This document shows positions 12,401 through 24,400 of a stretch of 64,000 nucleotides of DNA, one piece after another. The translations under genes and the position numbers were made by a program. Each line of letters starts with the position of its first letter. Position 1 is the stretch's first letter. Below the pieces are notes generated by a model. That model was not told the DNA's origin and made no database searches. It worked only from the letters and a program-made list of their open reading frames with translations. Origin of the DNA: Apostichopus japonicus (taxonomy: Eukaryota > Echinodermata > Holothuroidea > Aspidochirotida > Stichopodidae); the NCBI RefSeq assembly GCF_037975245.1, contig NC_092564.1:20749984-20813983 (forward strand). Reading direction: 5' to 3'.

Positions 12401-15400
12401 ACACATACTTGAAGGTTTTGCAAATTAAAATATGATATCTTAATAACCACCAGGGGCACAACCTGACACTGTTACATATGTACAGTACAAACTAAGCAGC
12501 TCAAAAGTTGCAAAATATAGCACCATTTTGCATCTGAGAGCCATCCATGTTACAAAATTTCCTTAATGGGAGAGGGACACCTTCTCCCCCCCCCCCAGAA
12601 ACATCGCCCAGAAAGAAATAACATCTTAGTCCCCATTTCCCCTCTCCATAACATATATTCTTATTGCATCCCCGGTGATCACCTTATCTTACCTGTAAAT
12701 GACTGACCTTGTTAAATGCTGCTGACATGGGATTTTGATAAGATGGTTGCTGGGGTTGTGGTGCCGAGGTGGGATTCGGCTGGGCCGGTCCCACAGACTG
12801 TTGGGAATGAATGGCAGGGGCAGGCGGTCCTGACATTACATTTCCAGCACTAACAGGGTTTGGTGGTGGGCCAACTGCCAAGGGTAATGACTTTGGAGTA
12901 GACTGGTTTGGTGTGGTGAAGTTTATTTTGGTAGGGTCACTGGCATGAACTTCAATTTTGTATCCAGGTGGCAAGAAAGTGTTGAACCCTACAATCAAAT
13001 CAGGGTGACCCTTGAATAGGTTTGACACTCTGTTAATGACTCCAGGGGTATCAATACTGAAAATGAGAAACAAGTGAAAAAAATGAATTGTCTAGATAAA
13101 ATGAGAACCCCACATGAATATCTAGCTGTATACATCCATTTTAAGCAAGTTGCCACCTGTAGCTGTTCCATTTAACAGTTCAAAAGTGTGTGAAACCTAT
13201 GGATGTCCTTTTCAACTTACGTATAAAACACTTTTGCAAATAAAACAATCACATCTTTTACCATAGTCTCAAATATCTGCACATGTGGGTAAGACTAGGA
13301 TGAATGTGTTATCTTCAACAATTTTTTTAGTTGCTTGCATTTTTAAGGGGGTGGTCCTTTATGCTTTAAAAAATAAAATCAACTTTTGTATATATATTTG
13401 GCTCCCTGAATATATTAACTGTAAACCCTGGTAGTGTCTAAGAAATTGATTTTTTTTTTAAACAAAAATAAATCCCTTTTTTGCAAGTCGTTTTTCATTC
13501 AAAATTATCACCTATTAAAAAATGTTCTTTCTATGTAACAACAATTACAAACAAGATTTATTTAATAAATTTTTTTGTCTATCAGACAAAATCTTGCTTA
13601 AAAAGGACATTTTGCTTGGCTTCTTTCTCTTCATGCAGTATACATAGGTAGCTTTCAGCCAATCACAAAAGCTGTTGCAATGCACTAGGGTTATACTCAT
13701 TTAAGTTACTTCCTTTCTGTAAATAAGATGATAATAATAACCATAGCCCATTGGTTCATCTCATCCCAGTGGCGGCTCACAATGAATGAAATGATAAAAA
13801 TTAACTATTGCTGCTAAACAAATGATGCAACTAGTTTGGTATTAACACTCATCACTTCATGAAACAGGGATGAGCCTGGGGTAAAACAAAAATCACTGAA
13901 CTTTGTGGGTTATATACTATACTAACGTGGTGGGGTCCATGGGCAACGCCCCGGTTGGGGTCCAGGGGTCGATGCCCCTGGAAGCTCTGAGAAATTAGAA
14001 GTTTAAAGACAACATTTTGGTGCTTAATTTATAAAGAATTTTGAATTTGTTAAAACACTCAAAGCAAAGTTTTCACACACAAACTGTGCACACTGAAGCC
14101 ACATGCCTAGCCTGTCGTTTTCACCGTACTTCATTCTTTCAATCATGGCGACCCATAATAAAAAAAGTCACTGTTCATAAAATGTACACAATGGTCAGTT
14201 TAAATCTGAAATAATATTCACCAGCTACAGCACTACACTTCCCCTCCAGTTGTCCCTACTCTAATGATACTAAAATATTGAAAATCATGGGAAACTTAAG
14301 AAAATATTGTTGCAATAATATTGGGAAGGTTATGAAAATCCAGAGAAAAAAATTGTGGTATAGGCTCCAGTTTGCGTATGTTACAGTGTGTTAGGATAAA
14401 AGTTTTTGTCCCCTTGCAGGTTGGATATGCATCGGTAATGAAAAACATGTGAACGACGGATCAAATGATACAGTAATGCTGTTGTTAGATATTCGTGGAA
14501 ATTGAGAGGTGTAAATCTCGGAGGAAGAAAAGAAATCACAGAAATCCGTGGAAAAAGCTCATGTCTGATGTAAACAGATACTGGCACCCATTATCTTAAA
14601 TATGAATTTGGAGAAGGGCTTCGAGTTGAAATGTGACTTGAATTTAATGTCACAGAGAAATTAATTAGTTTTTGGCATGCCAGGAGAATTTCACATGGAA
14701 AGCTATAATGGACACTTTAAAATGATGGTCTGCACTAATGTAGAGAGTTTACTGAGAGGCTAAGTAGATGTTATGGGGTTACTGCTTTACCTCTCAACTA
14801 TTTATAAAATGACACGATTAAATGATATCCACTACTCTACGCCATCGCTGTGAAGCCACGCAACCGCTGTAAACTTCTAGAAGAGGTTTATACATCATCG
14901 TTTAGTACAGACGATTGCCTCTCACCTGCACTTACTTAACCACAAAAAACAGCCTAGGCAAATTGTTGGTTAGCCAAGCTGCACTATACCTCAAAATAGA
15001 TTATCCAGAAGGTAAACTTGGTCGTCTGGAATAAGGCTGATATACAGCCGTGATCAATGTACCATTGATCTGTACATACATCACGCAAAAGCAAAGTTTT
15101 TAGCAAAGTTCTTGTTTGGCCAGTGGATGATAATCAATCAACAGTTTATGGCTATACTTATTTACAAGCAAAATATCCTACTGTAGGATAATGTGAGAAG
15201 TGTACTGTTTGGACAGCCAAAATCAGGTTTGGTGGTCGTACAGCGGAGGAGTAGTTGTTAACCTTAAAATAGATTACATTGAAACTAAATACTTCCAAAA
15301 TATTAATAATAGATAAATTGGTATCGCCTGTCTGTCACCTAGGAGAGAATGAAATCATGCAAAAACTAGTGGCTAGGCCTATGATCTACCAAAAGGACCC

Positions 15401-18400
15401 CCAAAGCTGGTGTTCTATTCACCAAACCTACACCTCTCTGTACATATTGGTCACTCTTTGTTATTTTGCAGCATTTTTAGACAACCAAAATTGCTGTTCG
15501 GACAACCACATTTGCCGTTTGGACAACTGACAAGTAGGACCTGGTGTCTAACAGAAACCAGAAGAAAAAAAACTTGCACCATTTTTGTTGTATAGGATCA
15601 ACTTACCTCTGTGATTTGAATTCTTTCATGATATCTAAGAAATCATTATAGACTTGAGGTTGACTTCCAAACTGGAGCTTGACTTGATCCAGGTAAGAGA
15701 GAGCATCTTCTACCTTCAGTCTCTGATACTGTTGTTGAGGCGGCTGGCCTCCAGCTGTCTGGGGAGGAGGTTGACCTGATTGACCTCCACCAATATTGGG
15801 AAGTGGCAAAACCTGTCCGATATGAGGCTGTGCGTCATAAAAAGAACAACAGAATGTCATAGAAACTATGAAATTGGGACATAAAGAAAGCTATAGTATT
15901 GTGCTCTCAAACAGCCATACCAGATGACACGTTACACACTATTGGGCCTATTTACTCAATTTTTGTGTTCTGAAATATTACTGGCAAGATGATTTCTTTC
16001 ACAGTTGTTTAGAAGTTGAGTTGCTGTGATAAATAACTTGAAATGCAAGTCTCTAATTGGGATATTGTCTTTATTGAGACATATTGCATTGTTGAGGCAC
16101 ATGGTCTATGGAAACGCTAAGCTGCAGTCAGAATGTTAATTTTTTTTTAAGGCATAGCACTTAGCAATTTTAAACAAAATGATTAATTGTTCAGTTTAAT
16201 ATATTAACAATTTGGAACAAAATCACAAATTCTTTAAATCTAGTAAGTGAGGACTTCAGCAATTGGCTGCAAAATCATTACTTGTTCATTTTCAAAAATT
16301 ATGGCAAAATGATTAGTTGATCACTGATAATGATACATCTCATAAATTCAATTTTATGCAGCAAAAGGATGAATTGCAGAGAAGGATCTTAACATGTTGG
16401 AAAGCACCTTAGAGTTTCCTTAAGGATCAGATCTTTTAAACCCAAACAGCAAAGTGTCCACAACAGGGAACACATCAGACATCATACCAACACACAGAGC
16501 AGAGTTACACAGTAGAATGGATACTGTGGTCAAGGCAACAGCAAACTGGTATTCAACTAATTGCATGAACATTTATTATGGAAATATGAGATACTGAGGT
16601 TCTGTGAAGGGAAATGCCCTAAAGCAAGCTTGAAAACTGCATTTGCTACAACCACAACAGAAGGACACAAAGTAACGTATGTATTAACAAGTGATACAGT
16701 ATAAGACAAGGAAGGCAAGTAAAACAAGGAAGTGCATGATTGTAAATTGTATTTCCAAAAACACTTCACATGAAGCAAGAAAGCCTTAAGTACAACTTTG
16801 TCTGAAATGATGCTTTAGTAAGTTGCTTAAGATGATCAGTTTCACTACATGTACTACACCAATTTCCGTAGTCTTAACATCATTAACAATTGCAAATGAT
16901 GCTTTGGCTAACCAGTAACCACCACAATCTCTTGGGCTGTATGGTATGTGCTACGTTAATAGCGTTGTGCAGGATCCGACTAGTCAATTGAATCCCGGTA
17001 TTGGCTAGTCCCGATCACAGTGCAATATGTAAATACTACCAGAAATGTTTGTTTGTTATTTATTCTTCCTTCATACAATGATTGTGAAGGTTCCCATGTA
17101 TAAAATCTTACCACATGTATTTCACCTCATTTTGATATAACAATTATAACGATTTAATCATTTTTGAGCCAAAACCGCAGGGAGTATATCAAGCTTAAAT
17201 CCATCTTCGCCCGGGACTGTATATTAATATAGCCTAGGGTACGGTACTGGTACGCACAGTGCAGTACGGTACTTTTGATTTTATGTTGTCATGGAATGGA
17301 TTCGTTTATTATTGCAGAGGGTTCCACGCTGTCATTTATAGTAGTTTTCTTTGGCTACTTTTTAAATTTTTAACAACTTTTTGTACGAAAGATGAATATT
17401 GTACTTATTGAAGGTGGCATACTCCTATTAGCGTCTATATCAATCCGTGGCAAATGTTCTCCTTCAGGAAAAGTGCCAATTAGGAGCAGGAGAACAACTT
17501 TTTTGCTATGTTATCAATTAGGATGAGCTTTTTTGTGGCTTGGATGTTAAAGAGCATGAACAGAAGCACATGTGGTTAAAAAATTGGGTAAAATTGAGGC
17601 TATTTTAGACCAGTTTAGCCCTCTCAGGAGCAGCGGACGAAGATTGTTTACGGCCGAGTGAAGAGGTTTGTTTACAAGTGATGAAAAGTTCCGGCTCTCG
17701 TAGCAAAAAATTTTCACGGTCATGGTATGGAAAATTGATGGTGCCATGAAAGGCCAACTTGTCAGCTATCCAGTGATGGGTAGCGCTTAGCAAGTGAAAA
17801 CTTCTATCTAGGCTTAGAAAAGGCATTACTTTTGTGATTTAGTGTGTAAGTCAATGGGGATTTTAATGGGCGTATGCTACCTTAAGCAAAAATGTGAAAA
17901 TTGCCGTTTTAGACTCTATGAGCGTTAATTATAGCTGTAGGTGTCATATATGATGTGTAACAATGAAATACGACAAAACGTCTAAAAATTTTACGCTTGT
18001 GCGATTTCGGGGTCAAATTTTGCGGAATGTCATCAAAATGTCGAAAAATGGCATGAAATTGCCGAGGAAAAAATAAATTGGTGCATTGTGTGCTCCAAAA
18101 TGCACTGGTGAGTAATGGTTGGACTTGAAGAACATCTGCATGGCTTGTATAGGCCACAGTACCAGCTGTGTATGATGTTTTGAGCTGTCTGCTACTGAGA
18201 TGTGTATAGTACTATTGAAAGTAAAGGCTGGTATAAGGAGCCACTAATTTCGATGTTAGGCTGTAGAGAACAACTAAAACCTGACGGACTGAAGTTGTAC
18301 ATATTGTGAGTAGCATATACTTTTATACAGTGTAAAAACAAGCGACATTCAGAATTTATATATACATTAGTATTAGATGTGACTACTGCACTGTGCATAG

Positions 18401-21400
18401 GCTGCATTGAGATTAAACATAGGCCCTGTATACAGTACTGGCAATCTCCAAACTTCTCTACAATGTCAGACCAAGATTGGATGGCATGGGCTGATGGCAT
18501 TACTGAAAAGATGGCCAAACATACAGCAAGTGGCACAAGGGGATGCAGAATGTGGACAGGTGCCTACACCACCAGTAAGCCAGGGGCCCCAGCATATGGC
18601 ATTATCCGCACAATGCTACCCCTGGCAGCTAAGAGAAGAGCCATCAGAGTCCACATTCTGGCATATGCTCTTCAGAATATTTTGCAGAGAAAACTTGTTA
18701 TAATTAGTCCTAGTAGCAGATCATTTGACATCTCCCACATTTGCCACAATAGCCTATGTGTGGAGGTGTCACACCTCTCTGCAGAATCCCGCAGTATCAA
18801 CAACAGCAGAAGGTCCTGCAAGTTTGATGGTGCTTGCCAGGGTCATGGTCATTACCCTGATTGCTTAGGGTTCCCTGAGTGAATGAGTGAGTGAGTGAGT
18901 GATAGATACTGTTTTGGATTATCACTTGCTTTGATGATAACTTGCATCACTGATAATTATTGTCATCATCATCAGTGTCACATCCCCCCTTAGAGTAACT
19001 GTGGTCATGTATCAGTTGATCTCTTTTATAACAACTGTGCTGGTTTATGTATTTGATTCTGCCATGTATCTTGTACTTTCTCTCTCTTAGTTGTGCTCTC
19101 CTCCTTCGGTAGGCTCTGCCTCTCTTGCGTAATTTATCATATTCTTGTTTTCTCTGCATCTGTTTCAGAGTCTGGATACATGGACTATTTGAGCTTAACC
19201 TTAACCCAGCAGCTTCCATCTTACTGGCTATGGACTCACCAGGCCCATTATTGGTGATGTGTATGGCACTGTGGTCCCTGTACTGACTGTTACGTGCAAA
19301 TGTGGTGCTATGTTTTGGATTCGTCACCTTGAAAGCGTTATTGACTGCTTCTGCTTTTTGAGTGGAAGTCTCAAAACGAGTGGACCATAATCGTTTGTAG
19401 CAGGTGCGTTTTTTAAGTAATTCGATAAGTTTTGCATTGTCACTGTTTGATATTATCAGAGAACCCTTTGCAGCATTTGGCATAAATGGAAATTTGTAGC
19501 ATCTGCCCCTCTTACATACAAATGACTGCTTTGGGCAATCTGAATGATCTCCACTGTAGCACTTAGTAAGGCAGTCCATACATGTTGACAAAGCTTTTGC
19601 AACTTTGCAGTGGTCATATTTGTGCACTTTCCTGCAAGCAGTCACCTCTGCCTGTACACGGTAGGTCAAGTCCTCAGCAAATCGCTTTTGTATCAACCGC
19701 TTCTTCGTCACAGTCTTTGCAGGAAACATGTCAGAGGAGAATTCTGCTCCAGTGAGTGCTCTGCGCAGAGATCTGTTTAGATGCACCTGGTCTAAAAGGT
19801 TCTCTGTTTTAGACTGCATAGCCTCAGACATGATACTATTAAACCCTTTACATGCCTTGCCATCAGCATCAGTTGTGAGGAACTTGACCTTTACTGGGTT
19901 TTTACCTGCTAGTAATTTTGAAGCACAAGTCTTTCCACCATTCTGTTCATCTCCAATATTAGCATCTTGCCTTAAATTTGCAGAGCAGCCCTTATGGCCT
20001 GGACATTGTACCTTGTGACCCCTTCTTCTTTTCATTTCTCCCATTAGGCACAACTTGTTACTGTGATGGTAACCAATAACAAACTTGTCCATGGTGACAT
20101 TCTCTACAATGACATCTCTGCATTGGCTTGCAGGAGCAAATGGAGTCTTACTTCTTGAATTACGCAGAGGGTTATTATACTGCCGATCATATTCTGCAAA
20201 AATGGGAGAATCTCTTGAGAGGCCACGCAGTTGCAGTGTCTCCTTTATTATACCCCTCTTTTCAGCCATATCATTTTCATTAATTTCTTTCATTACAGGT
20301 CCAAACTGGTTGGCTGACTTTTGCAGTGTACTGACAGCAGGACTGGGAAGAGAGATGCTGCTGAGCAATCTACGAGCTGCTGTTGAACTGATGGAAGTCT
20401 GATGCAAGCCTAACTGCAATGCAATGTTTAGCTCTGAGGGATTCCTGCCAGGTTTGTTACTTTGGTTTAAAACTTTATAGAGGGGCAAGAGCTCACTTCT
20501 GTAGTTACAGAGAGTACATCCAAACACAACCTTTGAGCCAAGTCCCACAAATTCCTCCATATCAGAAACAGATATGAGGAGCCCTGCACATCCATTGCTT
20601 GCCTCCCTGTGAGCCATCATAGCACTATGATAGGCTCTTACTGTGACTTGCAAATTCACTACCCTGTTGCCTGTAGATTCTGCAACACTAGCAGGAGCCA
20701 TGTTATTAAGCTGGCCAACATGGTGCTTAGTAGGCCTTAGTAACATTGTTTGTTGGGACTGAGATGAAAATATCTCAGGTCCTTTGACAGGAGAGTTAAC
20801 TACCCTCTCATACTCTTCCTTGCTGAGCCTTTTATATGCAGGTTTGCAAGAGGACATAGTTGCCACACCTGTATCAGAAGGGCTAGGCATATCACCAGTG
20901 CAATTGGCATCAGTTTCATCAGCTGTACAAGCTGTAAAACCGAACCTGTTACCTGTTTTAAAGGTAGTTGCACGCCTACGATACATGCCTTTCCTTCTAC
21001 CCATTCTTTTAAATAGTATTTCCTATGTTATCCTTTAAAAATAAATAGTTTCCAGTGGCTAATTCACTAGTTTTGTTTGTTAGCAATTATTGAAAGTCTA
21101 AGCAGTTGAAAAGCTGTGCATAGACTGATATCTGACAAGATTTACACTGAGAAACTAGTCAATATGATCGACTACAACGATTTGGGAACGCTGTTTGAAC
21201 AGCGCCCTCACTTCAGATCTGAGCACAGCACACTGTTTTACTGAGCTTTTTTGGCCCCAAAATCTGCTAAAATTCCTTTTAAAAATAGTGCCAAAGTAAC
21301 AAGTACATTTTTCTCTTTCAACTCAGGGCCACAGCTATGTTCTAAAGTTTACTGGATGCTGGGATTGATGAAGATTTCAGAGGGAAGAAGAGAGGTTGGA

Positions 21401-24400
21401 AAGCAAAGTTTTGTCAAGTTTCCTGTCCCACAGGAACATTTCTCCCGCCTGGCGGGTTAAGTAGCACCAAACTGAGTTACTGTGCTTAAAACACATTCTA
21501 TAAACCATAAAGCACCTTAGACATGCAGTACACAACATTCATGCTTATGGTTGGCTTTTTATAACACCAGGGAACATGCTAACCAGTGGAGACTTGCTTC
21601 TTTAATATTCAGTATTGCACTGTGCATTTGGCCTGTACAATTTGTATGAGGCACAATATGAAGAGACACCAAATAGACAGATATAGAAACAAATTGTCAA
21701 AGTTATGTATTTTCTGGTTTTCAAGACTTCTCAAACTGTCATAAAAAGAGGTTTAAAGTATAGTTTAAAAATTTCAACTTTCGCTTAAGGTGGCATACTC
21801 CTATTAGCGTCTATATCAATCCGTGGCAAATGTTCTCCTTCAGGAAAAGTGCCAATTAGGAGCAGGAGAACAACTTTTTTGCTATGTTATCAATTAGGAT
21901 GAGCTTTTTTGTGGCTTGGATGTTAAAGAGCATGAACAGAAGCACATGTGGTTAAAAAATTGGGTAAAATTGAGGCTATTTTAGACCAGTTTAGCCCTCT
22001 CAGGAGCAGCGGACGAAGATTGTTTACGGCCGAGTGAAGAGGTTTGTTTACAAGTGATGAAAAGTTCCGGCTCTCGTAGCAAAAAATTTTCACGGTCATG
22101 GTATGGAAAATTGATGGTGCCATGAAAGGCCAACTTGTCAGCTATCCAGTGATGGGTAGCGCTTAGCAAGTGAAAACTTCTATCTAGGCTTAGAAAAGGC
22201 ATTACTTTTGTGATTTAGTGTGTAAGTCAATGGGGATTTTAATGGGCGTATGCTACCTTAAGCAAAAATGTGAAAATTGCCGTTTTAGACTCTATGAGCG
22301 TTAATTATAGCTGTAGGTGTCATATATGATGTGTAACAATGAAATACGACAAAACGTCTAAAAATTTTACGCTTGTGCGATTTCGGGGTCAAATTTTGCG
22401 GAATGTCATCAAAATGTCGAAAAATGGCATGAAATTGCCGAGGAAAAAATAAATTGGTGCATTGTGTGCTCCAAAATGCACTGGTGAGTAATGGTTGGAC
22501 TTGAAGAACATCTGCATGGCTTGTATAGGCCACAGTACCAGCTGTGTATGATGTTTTGAGCTGTCTGCTACTGAGATGTGTATAGTACTATTGAAAGTAA
22601 AGGCTGGTATAAGGAGCCACTAATTTCGATGTTAGGCTGTAGAGAACAACTAAAACCTGACGGACTGAAGTTGTACATATTGTGAGTAGCATATACTTTT
22701 ATACAGTGTAAAAACAAGCGACATTCAGAATTTATATATACATTAGTATTAGATGTGACTACTGCACTGTGCATAGGCTGCATTGAGATTAAACATAGGC
22801 CCTGTATACAGTACTGGCAATCTCCAAACTTCTCTACAATGTCAGACCAAGATTGGATGGCATGGGCTGATGGCATTACTGAAAAGATGGCCAAACATAC
22901 AGCAAGTGGCACAAGGGGATGCAGAATGTGGACAGGTGCCTACACCACCAGTAAGCCAGGGGCCCCAGCATATGGCATTATCCGCACAATGCTACCCCTG
23001 GCAGCTAAGAGAAGAGCCATCAGAGTCCACATTCTGGCATATGCTCTTCAGAATATTTTGCAGAGAAAACTTGTTATAATTAGTCCTAGTAGCAGATCAT
23101 TTGACATCTCCCACATTTGCCACAATAGCCTATGTGTGGAGGTGTCACACCTCTCTGCAGAATCCCGCAGTATCAACAACAGCAGAAGGTCCTGCAAGTT
23201 TGATGGTGCTTGCCAGGGTCATGGTCATTACCCTGATTGCTTAGGGTTCCCTGAGTGAATGAGTGAGTGAGTGAGTGATAGATACTGTTTTGGATTATCA
23301 CTTGCTTTGATGATAACTTGCATCACTGATAATTATTGTCATCATCATCAGTGTCACATCCCCCCTTAGAGTAACTGTGGTCATGTATCAGTTGATCTCT
23401 TTTATAACAACTGTGCTGGTTTATGTATTTGATTCTGCCATGTATCTTGTACTTTCTCTCTCTTAGTTGTGCTCTCCTCCTTCGGTAGGCTCTGCCTCTC
23501 TTGCGTAATTTATCATATTCTTGTTTTCTCTGCATCTGTTTCAGAGTCTGGATACATGGACTATTTGAGCTTAACCTTAACCCAGCAGCTTCCATCTTAC
23601 TGGCTATGGACTCACCAGGCCCATTATTGGTGATGTGTATGGCACTGTGGTCCCTGTACTGACTGTTACGTGCAAATGTGGTGCTATGTTTTGGATTCGT
23701 CACCTTGAAAGCGTTATTGACTGCTTCTGCTTTTTGAGTGGAAGTCTCAAAACGAGTGGACCATAATCGTTTGTAGCAGGTGCGTTTTTTAAGTAATTCG
23801 ATAAGTTTTGCATTGTCACTGTTTGATATTATCAGAGAACCCTTTGCAGCATTTGGCATAAATGGAAATTTGTAGCATCTGCCCCTCTTACATACAAATG
23901 ACTGCTTTGGGCAATCTGAATGATCTCCACTGTAGCACTTAGTAAGGCAGTCCATACATGTTGACAAAGCTTTTGCAACTTTGCAGTGGTCATATTTGTG
24001 CACTTTCCTGCAAGCAGTCACCTCTGCCTGTACACGGTAGGTCAAGTCCTCAGCAAATCGCTTTTGTATCAACCGCTTCTTCGTCACAGTCTTTGCAGGA
24101 AACATGTCAGAGGAGAATTCTGCTCCAGTGAGTGCTCTGCGCAGAGATCTGTTTAGATGCACCTGGTCTAAAAGGTTCTCTGTTTTAGACTGCATAGCCT
24201 CAGACATGATACTATTAAACCCTTTACATGCCTTGCCATCAGCATCAGTTGTGAGGAACTTGACCTTTACTGGGTTTTTACCTGCTAGTAATTTTGAAGC
24301 ACAAGTCTTTCCACCATTCTGTTCATCTCCAATATTAGCATCTTGCCTTAAATTTGCAGAGCAGCCCTTATGGCCTGGACATTGTACCTTGTGACCCCTT

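Noticed and set aside
13767-13993. Second hAT MITE starting CAGTGGCGG
   Set aside because: No matching right terminus or 8-bp duplication found.
17547-17826. Minus-strand open frames of 66 and 73 aa in module A (also at 21,923 and 26,299)
   Set aside because: They recur only because the DNA is duplicated; no domain, and they overlap each other in different frames.
18192-18536. Minus-strand 114-aa frame overlapping the nuclease gene
   Set aside because: The opposite frame contains the full His-Cys-box motif; this one has no similarity I recognise.
18463-18882. Nuclease as a group I intron homing endonuclease
   Set aside because: No rDNA or group I intron context is present; it lies in a TTAA-bounded DNA element next to a transposase.
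19728-20402. Plus-strand frames opposite the transposase
   Set aside because: Antisense shadows of the 685-aa frame with no recognisable protein.
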